DNA of 9,067 nt. Source: Candidatus Altimarinota bacterium. GTDB lineage: Bacteria; Patescibacteriota; Gracilibacteria; UBA4473. Location of the stretch: contig JAHDBZ010000027.1 in NCBI GenBank assembly GCA_020630245.1, positions 1 to 9,067 of the forward strand, in the 5' to 3' direction. Below are positions 1-6,507 of the stretch, in pieces; positions within the stretch are counted from its first letter, which is position 1, and every line of letters starts with the position of its first letter. The translations under genes and the position numbers were made by a program. The notes under the pieces were generated by a model, which worked only from the letters and a program-made list of their open reading frames with translations, was not told the origin of the DNA and made no database searches.

Positions 1-850
1 GCGTCCCTAATGTTGGCGCTGATGATCCTGGCAAATCTAGCTGACCAGAATTATTAAGCGTCATTTTCGAAATATTATTAATCCGCCAGTAGTGTGCTGC
101 GTCTTTTTGTGTGTAATAAGCCCAGTGACCGTCTCCATCGAGGAACCCTATATTATCTCCCTGAGCTCCGTAGACCCGACCGTAAGTATCACCATCCAAG
201 TCTTGGAAGATCATCTGTGAAACCGTCGCATGATTAGATCGGTGATACGTTGCTGACCCGCCATCTCCATGAAGATACTGCGTACCACTCGGGCCAAAAT
301 AAAGTCGTCCATAAGTACCATTCGTTAGTCGAGCGTTACCTACGACATGTAGTTTTTCATTCGGAGCATTCGTCCCCATTCCGATATTACCAGACAGAGA
401 ACTGATCACATCCGTTCCATCTACCCGCAAACGAAACAACCCACTATTACTCGTCTGAAAACTTGTCAGTTTACTATCATCTTCAGAGTACAAATTAAAT
501 CCCCAACCAATCGGGTCAGCCTGAGCATAGACATCGGTTCGACCATTGACTCTCAATCTACCCGCTGGGGCCGTCGTAGTACCAATCCCGACACTACCTC
601 CGGTATAACTAATATTACCCGTCACCGTCGCATTTGGCCCCCAGACAGCATTGTCACGAAGCTCTGTAATATGCACGGCTTTGATAAAATCTCCTGGCGC
701 GAGCGTTGGATCAGTCCAAGCGGCGGTTGCCACTGAGCTAGACAACAAAAACAGAAGTAATGCACTAAAACCGGGTTTTGAGGCTAGGTTTAATATGTCT
801 AAACCCGGTTTTGGGATTTTTGTGTCGGAATTGGTGAGAAATTTTTTCAT
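1..850 (-). CDS. VGIGT-repeat secreted surface protein, 3' end beyond window (partial)
   Basis: The minus-strand frame is open from an ATG at 848-850 to the window edge, giving 283 codons without a stop. The N-terminus has a basic start, a long polar stretch and a hydrophobic core at residues 29-43 (ALLLFLLSSSVATAA), which reads as a signal peptide with an unusually long leading region. Residues 54-70 (DFIKAVHITELRDNAVW) resemble the short HxxELR module often placed after the signal in such proteins. Two VGIGT-type repeats follow: GSVGIGTTTAPAGRLRVNG near residue 86 and GNIGMGTNAPNEKLHVVG near residue 154. Residues about 222-270 (YGRVYG, FLDGDGHW, INNISKMTL) match a module at residues 193-243 of the next gene upstream, so the two are paralogues. 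The missing C-terminus could carry an intramolecular chaperone or anchor, but this cannot be seen. No Shine-Dalgarno motif precedes the ATG. The role as a surface fibre or adhesin is inferred from architecture; no enzymatic motif is visible. Confidence 0.85.
   Translation of the reverse strand, partial: MKKFLTNSDTKIPKPGLDILNLASKPGFSALLLFLLSSSVATAAWTDPTLAPGDFIKAVHITELRDNAVWGPNATVTGNISYTGGSVGIGTTTAPAGRLRVNGRTDVYAQADPIGWGFNLYSEDDSKLTSFQTSNSGLFRLRVDGTDVISSLSGNIGMGTNAPNEKLHVVGNARLTNGTYGRLYFGPSGTQYLHGDGGSATYHRSNHATVSQMIFQDLDGDTYGRVYGAQGDNIGFLDGDGHWAYYTQKDAAHYWRINNISKMTLNNSGQLDLPGSSAPTLGT
767..812. repeat. 12-bp perfect inverted repeat inside the signal-peptide coding region
   Basis: The arms at 767-778 (AAAACCGGGTTT) and 801-812 (AAACCCGGTTTT) are exact reverse complements separated by 22 bases. 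Each arm is itself almost palindromic, so they also read as near direct repeats. In the minus-strand protein they encode the two KPG(L/F) motifs at residues 14-17 and 25-28, just before the hydrophobic core of the signal peptide. The RNA could form a hairpin early in the message. There is no U-run, so it is not an intrinsic terminator. Confidence 0.7.
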
Positions 851-930
851 ATCTTTTAGAAGTTGTTTGTTGATTGACGAGAAGTCAGGATTTTTTTAGA
901 TTTTGAGCTTTGGATTTTAATTTTTTTGCA

Positions 931-954
931 TTGATCAGCTGATCGGATCTTCAG
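931..954. repeat. octamer words and 12-bp palindrome in the 108-bp spacer
   Basis: The spacer 851-958 lies between the stop of the 997-residue gene and the ATG of the left-edge gene. It contains three consecutive 8-bp words on the plus strand: TTGATCAG (931), CTGATCGG (939) and ATCTTCAG (947). The first two create a perfect 12-bp palindrome, GATCAGCTGATC, at 933-944. Read on the minus strand, the words become CCGATCAG and CTGATCAA, nearly the same as words found at 4110 and 4126 in the next spacer. The rest of the spacer is A/T-rich, with no clear promoter or terminator. Confidence 0.5.
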
Positions 955-958
955 TTGT

Positions 959-3952
959 TTATTGATATACCTGCGGGATAGATTCACACATGATCCCGCC
1001 AGTATTAAACCCAACCATCATCTGATTGGCCGGACAACGGATCTCCCCGGCATTGGTGCGGATTGTCGTGTCATCCTGGAAGATGATATCTCCATTGGCT
1101 ACGTAGATCGCTGCGTTAGTGCCACTGGCATTACTGGCATCGATGTAGACCCCGTAGTTATTGCTCGCAACGGCATCATTGGCGTAGACTTGAGCTCCGT
1201 AGGCCGTAGTGGCTCCATCGACATTCGAGTAAACCCCAACCGCCGTTGTGATATTAGTGGCCGTACTTCGCTTCCGTGTAGAGAAATACCCCCCATAGGC
1301 CGTCGTCAGCGTCGCCCCATCATCCGAGTCATGAGAGACATAACCACGCGCCCCATGAGCCACGCTCACATCACCATCGTAACCGTTAACGGTTCCAACT
1401 GTTCCAAAGATTCCATAAGCCGTCCCAACTGTTCCGCGATAGATATCCGAATGACCATAGACTCCGTAAGCAGTCGTCGTACTACTGGTCGAACCAGCCG
1501 TGGGATCAGAGTAGAAACGCCCTCGCAACCCATAAGCAGTTGGAATAGTGCCACTAAGACCATTTTGGAAAGCCGAAGCACGCACTCCTTCGAGTGTTCC
1601 TAGGCCACTCGCAGCCGTACTGTCATTACGTGCCTCAAACGAGCCTCCGTAGTTGGTACGGAAGGTACTCGTCCCATCCGTGATCACCTGCCCATAATGC
1701 CCTACAGCATCCGAATCAGATGATCCGTTTTCTGTCTTTCGATTGTAAACCCGGAAGTAAGTCCCGAAACTGGTCCGATCTCCAGTCAATGCTGGTGACG
1801 TCGCACTGGTATTACTGTAGATCTGATAAGTGGTAGAATCCTCAGAAGTGTTGCGTTCTACTTGCAATGTCTGATTGGCACCGACTGCAGCATTGGCTCC
1901 GATGGCCGTATTTCCCCAGATATCTACCTTCCCGTCATCATCAATGCCAAGCAGATCAAGATTTCCATTCGTAACATTTCTCACGGCGAGCCCTGTAGCT
2001 CCACTCAGGCTCGACATCCCGACTGTAAAGTCACTCCCGGTAAATCCAGCATCCGTTCTCTCGAAAACCAGCCCACTACTCGCAAAACTAGTCCCGGCAA
2101 CATGTAATTTATTGGCTGGATCAAGCGTCCCGATCCCCACATTCCCACCATTGTAGTAAATCTCTCCAGCCGTCGCGCCATTCTGCCATTTACCACCTGA
2201 GAAGAGTACGCCGTTTTTGTAAAGGTCTCCCGTGAGGTTAATGTCTCCAGCGACATCGAGGTCGTAAGCTGGCGTATTGGTACCAATCCCCACCAATCCA
2301 TCACTATCTATAATCAATCGATCTACTGGAACTGTAGGATTAGTCGCTGGACTAGTTGCAAAGACAAGCCCTGCATCTTCATAGCTATGATTCGTACCGG
2401 CTCTAGTATGAATTGTTTTTATGTAAGCATTCACATCTCCCGCTTGCGCAAATTCAATTCCAGCCGACTTCTCGCCTTGTGACCAATTTTCAGTAGTGGT
2501 ATTCTCGATACGCATAAGAGCTTCTCCACTCGTAGGGTCTACTGAATTCGCAACGTGCAGAGGTGTCACTGGACTCGCCGTCCCAATTCCCACCTCTCCA
2601 GTACTATCTATCACAAACCGATCATTCGTCCCCACGGCTGCATTATCCGAGATCTTGAAGCTCGTACCATCCACTCCCACAGAGAAGATCTGACCAGCCA
2701 CTGAATTATTCAAGTAAAATTGCGGATCCCCTGATGAAGCATTGATTACCATGGAACCAGTCGAACCAACATCACGAGAGAACACCGCAATCGGCTGGCC
2801 ACTACCACCCCCCGTCACTCGGAGACCAGCCCCTGAGGCGGCATCATCGTTGATATCGAGCTGATAAGCTGGGGTCGTCGTACCGATCCCCACTCGACCA
2901 TTCCCTTGGACTCGCATACGTTCGAGCGAAGAAGTCCCGAAGACGATCGGCGTATTCCCATTGGTTCCCACCAAGACATTAGCACTATTGGTAAAATTCA
3001 AAGCACTAAGGTTCGCCTCAGGTAAACCAAACCGAGTACCGGTCATCCCACTACCAAAGTATTCCAAATTTGCGCCGCGCCAAGTCGGCCCAGAGCTATA
3101 ATCATGAGCCCCCACGGTAACCCGACTGGCATTATTTGCTGCCCCATTAAGCACACGCACCGTGGAACCGCTAGAATCCTGAAGGTGTAGATCCGCTGTC
3201 GGCGCCGTCGTACCAATACCAACATTTCCATTCGCAAGCAAAGTCATAATCGAGCTATCGTTAATCTTAAACTCAGTAGCTACATCTTTCTCGTGACGAA
3301 GAATCCAGTCTGTATCCCCATCTAAAATCCCAAAATTATCATTAGCACCCGTCTTGTCACCATAAATATAACCATGACGCACAGAGACATCCGAAGAATC
3401 TCCCTGAAACAAAACACCAGCAATGTCACTGGTCGTAGACGGGAAAACCGTAAAATAACCAAGTCCATTTTCGACCAACCTGGCTCCATTTTGAAATCTT
3501 AACTCACCATCCAGACGGGCATCTCCTGCCACGTGCAGCCTAGCGCTCGGATTCGCCACCCCGATACCAACCTCTCCACTCGCATAATTAATATCGCTTC
3601 CAGTCTGCGTCCAAAAACTGCTCACCGGCAGATTGGTGAGTAACGAACCATCCCCAATGAAGAAATTCGCTCGCACCCGACCATTAACGTGCAGTGCCTC
3701 GGCTGGATTTAGAATTCCTCCGATCCCTACCTTATCATCCGTCTGATCATTGAAAGTTCCATTGTCATCCTTGGAAAACCCTCGAAAGAGATCCACTAGG
3801 AGATTTAATTCATTGGCCGAGAAAGCATCTCCCGTATTTTTTACCGGAATATTATCTGCGTCGGTAGAAGGACCAACCAAATCAACCACAGCAGCAGATG
3901 CTAAACCAAAAAATAGGGACGCCACGATGACACTGAATAGATATTTTCGCAT
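959..3952 (-). CDS. 997-residue secreted VGIGT/YG-repeat surface protein
   Basis: This complete gene runs from ATG (3950-3952) to TAA (959-961). Residues 1-21 form a clear signal peptide (MRKYLFSVIVASLFFGLASA). Residues 36-60 (KNTGDAFSANELNLLVDLF) are a short N-terminal module. Seven VGIG-type repeats follow, with the V at residues 75, 128, 244, 354, 454, 554 and 605, each usually continuing as xxPxxxLHVxG. Between 244 and 554 they fall about 100 to 110 residues apart. Residues 193-243 (HGYIYG, ILDGDTDW, INDSSIMTL) match the left-edge gene. From about 805 to 937, short TAYG/NYGVY-type repeats recur roughly every 13-22 residues, suggesting a beta-solenoid or fibre. The extreme C-terminus (residues 968-997) has the only two cysteines, C973 and C989, probably a disulfide cap. 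No transmembrane anchor, LPXTG or S74 chaperone domain is seen. Such repeats occur in large secreted bacterial surface proteins and some tail fibres; the signal peptide favours secretion. Its ligand is unknown. Confidence 0.93.
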   Translation of the reverse strand: MRKYLFSVIVASLFFGLASAAVVDLVGPSTDADNIPVKNTGDAFSANELNLLVDLFRGFSKDDNGTFNDQTDDKVGIGGILNPAEALHVNGRVRANFFIGDGSLLTNLPVSSFWTQTGSDINYASGEVGIGVANPSARLHVAGDARLDGELRFQNGARLVENGLGYFTVFPSTTSDIAGVLFQGDSSDVSVRHGYIYGDKTGANDNFGILDGDTDWILRHEKDVATEFKINDSSIMTLLANGNVGIGTTAPTADLHLQDSSGSTVRVLNGAANNASRVTVGAHDYSSGPTWRGANLEYFGSGMTGTRFGLPEANLSALNFTNSANVLVGTNGNTPIVFGTSSLERMRVQGNGRVGIGTTTPAYQLDINDDAASGAGLRVTGGGSGQPIAVFSRDVGSTGSMVINASSGDPQFYLNNSVAGQIFSVGVDGTSFKISDNAAVGTNDRFVIDSTGEVGIGTASPVTPLHVANSVDPTSGEALMRIENTTTENWSQGEKSAGIEFAQAGDVNAYIKTIHTRAGTNHSYEDAGLVFATSPATNPTVPVDRLIIDSDGLVGIGTNTPAYDLDVAGDINLTGDLYKNGVLFSGGKWQNGATAGEIYYNGGNVGIGTLDPANKLHVAGTSFASSGLVFERTDAGFTGSDFTVGMSSLSGATGLAVRNVTNGNLDLLGIDDDGKVDIWGNTAIGANAAVGANQTLQVERNTSEDSTTYQIYSNTSATSPALTGDRTSFGTYFRVYNRKTENGSSDSDAVGHYGQVITDGTSTFRTNYGGSFEARNDSTAASGLGTLEGVRASAFQNGLSGTIPTAYGLRGRFYSDPTAGSTSSTTTAYGVYGHSDIYRGTVGTAYGIFGTVGTVNGYDGDVSVAHGARGYVSHDSDDGATLTTAYGGYFSTRKRSTATNITTAVGVYSNVDGATTAYGAQVYANDAVASNNYGVYIDASNASGTNAAIYVANGDIIFQDDTTIRTNAGEIRCPANQMMVGFNTGGIMCESIPQVYQ
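1142..1540 (-). repeat. YG-rich protein repeats (residues 805-937)
   Basis: The encoded protein repeats a short motif centred on A-Y/V/H-G followed by an aromatic or hydrophobic pair: TAYGLRGRFY (805), TAYGVYG (827), TAYGIFG (844), VAHGARGY (864), TAYGGYF (884), TAVGVYS (903), TAYGAQVY (916) and NYGVYI (932). The spacing is 13 to 22 residues. The DNA copies are diverged, so the repetition is kept at the protein level, which suggests selection on fold. Confidence 0.75.
2123..3730 (-). repeat. seven VGIG(T) protein repeats (residues 75-610)
   Basis: Seven copies of [D/N/S]Gx-VGIG-xxxP-xxx-L-[HD]-[VLI] are spread through the N-terminal two thirds of the 997-residue protein. Copies four to six lie exactly 100 residues apart (V354, V454, V554). 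Each copy is preceded by a strand such as RLIIDSDG, RFVIDSTG or ERMRVQGNG, so the true unit is a strand-turn-strand module with variable inserts between units. Confidence 0.85.
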
Positions 3953-4093
3953 TGAGGGGATGTAAAGGGAGTGGGTTTGTTTTTATTTAGGTACAAATCA
4001 ATGCTTATTCTAGCGCAGGACTCACAAATTCAGAAAAAAACCCACCGCACAGACCCTTAAAAAGACTTGCGAGGTTTGATGTTTGGTAGTTTT

Positions 4094-4149
4094 TACAACA
4101 ACTAATCATCCGATCAACGGACTATCTGATCAACCGACCAACCAAACAA
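4094..4149. repeat. seven degenerate 8-bp words in tandem
   Basis: Read in steps of eight from 4094, the sequence gives similar words: CTAATCAT at 4102, CCGATCAA at 4110, CTGATCAA at 4126, CCGACCAA at 4134 and CCAAACAA at 4142. TACAACAA at 4094 and CGGACTAT at 4118 fit less well. The rough consensus is YYRAYCAA. The strongest local match is GATCAACGGACT (4112) against GATCAACCGACC (4128), 10 of 12 identical with a 16-bp period. Confidence 0.5.
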
Positions 4150-4182
4150 ATACAAGACGCAAGGGTAAAAAATCAAAATATT

Positions 4183-4214
4183 ACAACATTGCAACACCAC
4201 AACATCTCAACATT
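4183..4214. repeat. four 8-bp tandem words, consensus NCAACAYY
   Basis: Four consecutive octamers share the core CAACA: ACAACATT (4183), GCAACACC (4191), ACAACATC (4199) and TCAACATT (4207). The unit length is exactly eight with no gaps. No protein-coding frame covers them. They are too short and too degenerate for a CRISPR or a classical minisatellite. Confidence 0.65.
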
Positions 4215-4236
4215 TAACCTACTCAAAGCTCTTTCT

Positions 4237-4250
4237 GTTACCCGTTACCC
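4237..4250. repeat. exact 7-bp tandem duplication GTTACCC x2
   Basis: GTTACCC occurs twice head to tail at 4237-4243 and 4244-4250, followed by looser relatives such as CTAACCC at 4266-4272. It lies 37 bases beyond the stop of the Ig/FN3 gene. It may belong to the same word-like expansion as the octamers nearby. Confidence 0.6.
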
Positions 4251-4286
4251 TGTGACGCTATAACTCTAACCCTTTGAGATACTAAT

Positions 4287-6353
4287 CTAACTTCTCCGAA
4301 AACTCACCCCAAGCCAGAAAAAACCAAATGACAAGGCCAGCACGATCGGCAGCCAGAGTTTAGCTCCTGTTTGTGGTACGGCTGCGCTTTTAAAATCCGT
4401 CTCTCCAAAAGTCGTCGCTTCAACCGGTGCACTCACCGCCCCAAGATTCCCATTGGCGTCAATGGCTCGCACCGTGAAGTAATACTTGGTGGCTTCCTTG
4501 AGTCCGTCTACGTACCACTGCGTACGATCATCCGGCGTAATATTTTGCTGATCGAGATTTACCGCTGATGTTCCAAAGTCAATCTGATAGGACATTACCG
4601 CTCCATCGTCTTTAGCTGGCGACCAAAATAGCGTCACTCTACGATCTCCCGGTTCAGCAGAAAGACTGCTCACTGCCGTTGGAGGGATAGCCGTTGTAGT
4701 CGGCACTGGCGCGTCTGGTACTTCGACAAGCTCTTCTGGCTCGGCAAGATCTCCACCACCACCACAGACTGACACCACCGCTGCGTTAGGCTCAGTCAAT
4801 TGGTTCCCAAGAACGTCAGCCACACTACACCCCATCGGATATTCACCACAACTAGAGGGTGCCTGGAAAGTTCCGTTAAACCGATCGCCAGCTGGACTGA
4901 GTTCGGTTGTGGCACCGTTAAAAGTACAGGTCGCCGAAGACAAAGCCTCGTTAGAGCTCACATTTACCTGAAAAACTTTCCCTGGCTCTATCCCTGTCGG
5001 TGGATCAATCTCTACCCCGAGCGCTCGCGGCGGAGTTTGATCGACTCTGATCGAGACCTCTCCGGAGGTCAAGGCTCCATCCATAGACATTACTACAAAC
5101 TTGTGCAATCCGTCAGCCAAGGCCGGCGTTTGGTACACAAACTCTCCACTACCATCGGTCACCAAGTCTTCGATAAGCGTTGTCGGACCGTCGACAATCT
5201 TGAGCAGTGTATTGCGCGGGGCAGTCCCCGTAATCGTAATTCTAGACGTTCTATAGGTGCCAGGCGTCGGCGTTAGGATACGAATCTCTCCAGTCGTGGC
5301 ATCACCGCCACCACCAGCTTTGTCAACGACATTGACTTCGACAGTGCCGCTAATCTGACCATTCGTGAGGTCGTTAAGACTGAGCGTATGAGAACCGGTT
5401 GTAGCGAAACTAACAGCGAGTGCAAAGGTGTGAATCCCTTGATCGGCTGGCTCGAATCCATAATCGGCTGGCAGCTGTGCCTGTGGGTCAGACGAAGAGA
5501 ATCGCACTCTCCCACTGTAGTCTTTCACTGTATTTCCGTCCGCGTCTTTTGCCTCAACACGAAACGTATAATTACGATTTACGATTACCTCACTCGGAAG
5601 ATCTTCAACCGTAAAATAGGCGATTTCCTGAAAAAATTCATCATCAAATAACTGCGCTTTAAGGAAATCTCCGATCCCCCCGCTATCACTTTGACCAACT
5701 GAGATGTGATCACCGACTGGCAAATGCCAGATCAGCTCTGGTCTTTCCAAGAGCACCACCCCATCTACTAAAAGTGACAGAATCGAAACGCCTGGATCGG
5801 TGGCACTTAGAGAACCTCGCACCACTCCATTAGCATCACTTTGCAGACCGGTGGGCAACGCATCAGCGTAACGAGAGGAGACGATCTGCACAGACTTATT
5901 AGCCACCGGGTTACCATAGGCATCGCGGAGATAGGCCACAAAGTCAATCTCGGCTGCGCCGTCCGCCGGAGCCGAACGACGAGAGAGCTCTACCTTGGAG
6001 CGATACGAAGACACACTACCAGCCTCAATGGCAAAACGATCTTGCGTAACCAAATTTCCCAGAGTAGGACGAGTCATTACTAATCTATAGTCTCCCTGTG
6101 ATTGCACGTGCAGACCGTAGATTTGATCCGCAATCACACCGAGTGGATCAGCCGCAAGAGAAAAATCCACGACCGTTTGACCTGGTTGTTGCAGGGAAAA
6201 ATTCACTAATTCATTGGACTGTAATCCCGAGACCCGAAGATTGAGATCCTGTCCCGCCAGACCATCAGACACACTCACAAACGCACTACTAGCCAGTGCT
6301 AGACTGGAACTAAGCATGAAAGCTAAGGCGACGGTCAACAAACGAAAATACAT
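4287..6353 (-). CDS. Ig-like/FN3 secreted protein with VPQTG-type C-terminal wall anchor
   Basis: I place the start at ATG 6351-6353, giving 688 residues. A TTG two codons earlier (6359) is in frame, but the ATG gives a compact signal peptide (MYFRLLTVALAFMLSSSLALAS). The stop is TAG at 4287-4289. By sequence style the domains are: a bacterial Ig-like region at about 113-205 (AYLRDAYGNPVANKSVQI, then SDANGVVRGSL); a second beta-sandwich at about 240-345 (DLPSEVIVNRNYTFRVEAKD); a glycine linker; an Ig-like domain at 355-440 (GTYRTSRITITGTAP ... DGLHKFVV); another at 440-535 with four cysteines (C476, C502, C509, C530); a Pro/Glu linker; and a fibronectin type III domain at about 555-648. The C-terminus is VPQTG, a hydrophobic helix and the tail FRRS, the layout of a sortase sorting signal. 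It is probably displayed outside the membrane as an adhesin or wall-associated protein. It is separated from mscL by a terminator, so it is likely expressed on its own. No Shine-Dalgarno motif is visible; TAGAAT at 6368-6363 lies 9 bases before the ATG and could be a -10 element. Confidence 0.9.
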   Translation of the reverse strand: MYFRLLTVALAFMLSSSLALASSAFVSVSDGLAGQDLNLRVSGLQSNELVNFSLQQPGQTVVDFSLAADPLGVIADQIYGLHVQSQGDYRLVMTRPTLGNLVTQDRFAIEAGSVSSYRSKVELSRRSAPADGAAEIDFVAYLRDAYGNPVANKSVQIVSSRYADALPTGLQSDANGVVRGSLSATDPGVSILSLLVDGVVLLERPELIWHLPVGDHISVGQSDSGGIGDFLKAQLFDDEFFQEIAYFTVEDLPSEVIVNRNYTFRVEAKDADGNTVKDYSGRVRFSSSDPQAQLPADYGFEPADQGIHTFALAVSFATTGSHTLSLNDLTNGQISGTVEVNVVDKAGGGGDATTGEIRILTPTPGTYRTSRITITGTAPRNTLLKIVDGPTTLIEDLVTDGSGEFVYQTPALADGLHKFVVMSMDGALTSGEVSIRVDQTPPRALGVEIDPPTGIEPGKVFQVNVSSNEALSSATCTFNGATTELSPAGDRFNGTFQAPSSCGEYPMGCSVADVLGNQLTEPNAAVVSVCGGGGDLAEPEELVEVPDAPVPTTTAIPPTAVSSLSAEPGDRRVTLFWSPAKDDGAVMSYQIDFGTSAVNLDQQNITPDDRTQWYVDGLKEATKYYFTVRAIDANGNLGAVSAPVEATTFGETDFKSAAVPQTGAKLWLPIVLALSFGFFWLGVSFRRS
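4290..4379 (-). other. LPXTG-like sorting signal (VPQTG + TM helix + RRS tail)
   Basis: The last 30 residues of the Ig/FN3 protein are VPQTG, a short AK spacer, about 20 hydrophobic residues (LWLPIVLALSFGFFWLGVSF) and the positively charged end RRS. This is the three-part plan of cell-wall sorting signals, with V replacing the usual L of LPXTG. No sortase gene is in the window, so covalent anchoring is inferred; at the least the segment is a C-terminal membrane anchor. Confidence 0.7.
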
Positions 6354-6396
6354 TTCCAAGTAATTCTAAAGGGGTTTTATAAAAAAGAAAAGGGCC

Positions 6397-6436
6397 AAAA
6401 AAAAGAACACCGGGTGTACAGAGTTCACCCGGTGTT
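6397..6436 (-). terminator. intrinsic terminator downstream of mscL
   Basis: On the minus strand, AACACCGGGTG (6436-6426) and CACCCGGTGTT (6416-6406) form a perfect 11-bp G/C-rich stem with a 9-base loop. One C and eight T residues (6404-6397) follow at once. This is a textbook Rho-independent terminator. It lies 71 bases beyond the mscL stop and 44 bases before the start of the Ig/FN3 gene, so it separates the two transcription units. A weaker hairpin, CCCG with CGGG at about 6450-6464, lies between it and mscL. Confidence 0.92.
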
Positions 6437-6507
6437 TATACTTATGGGACCCCGAACAAGCCGGGACAAGTTACACTAACGTAAAATTTTAAATTTTTCG
6501 AGTGTCA

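Larger units (their letters stand above)
3953..4286. other. 334-bp spacer between two surface-protein genes
   Basis: No gene, RNA or clear intrinsic terminator is seen here. The plus strand is rich in A and C and poor in G from about 4090 to 4215, where 8-bp words recur (listed separately). Close to the 997-residue gene, an imperfect inverted repeat pairs 3971-3984 (GTGGGTTTGTTTTT) with 4034-4045 (AAAAAAACCCAC), looping about 50 bases in the probable 5' leader. A weak minus-strand promoter is possible: -10 TAGAAT at 4012-4007 with a poor -35 TTCTGA at 4035-4030, 17 bases apart. A 7-bp inverted repeat, 4222-4228 with 4272-4278, follows the stop of the Ig/FN3 gene but lacks a U-run. Confidence 0.5.

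Noticed and set aside
651..899. An 82-codon plus-strand frame covering the start of the left-edge gene
   Set aside because: The minus-strand frame continues to the window edge with clear signal peptide and VGIGT repeats, so the plus-strand frame is a shadow.
933..944. The 12-bp palindrome as a terminator for the 997-residue gene
   Set aside because: Its stem would be only four base pairs with a four-base loop, and on the minus strand it is followed by an A-run, not a U-run.
962..1603. A 213-codon open frame on the plus strand opposite the 997-residue gene
   Set aside because: It lies wholly inside the antisense of a well-supported secreted protein, has no recognisable domain and is explained by the repeat-biased codon use of the real gene.
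959..3952. Phage tail fibre
   Set aside because: VGIGT repeats occur in some tail fibres, but this protein has a clear signal peptide and no phage structural gene is near it.
4094..4214. CRISPR-like array
   Set aside because: Units are 8 bp, contiguous and degenerate, with no spacers and no cas genes nearby.
4222..4278. The CTCAAAG/CTTTGAG inverted repeat as a terminator for the Ig/FN3 gene
   Set aside because: The stem is seven A/T-rich pairs with a loop of over 40 bases and no U-run follows.
4800..5276. A 158-codon plus-strand frame opposite the Ig/FN3 gene
   Set aside because: The minus-strand frame has signal peptide, domains and anchor; the plus-strand product looks like arbitrary, Arg- and Ser-rich shadow sequence.
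6357..6359. TTG as the start codon of the Ig/FN3 gene
   Set aside because: The ATG two codons later gives the same signal peptide and is the stronger codon; neither has a ribosome binding site that would favour TTG.
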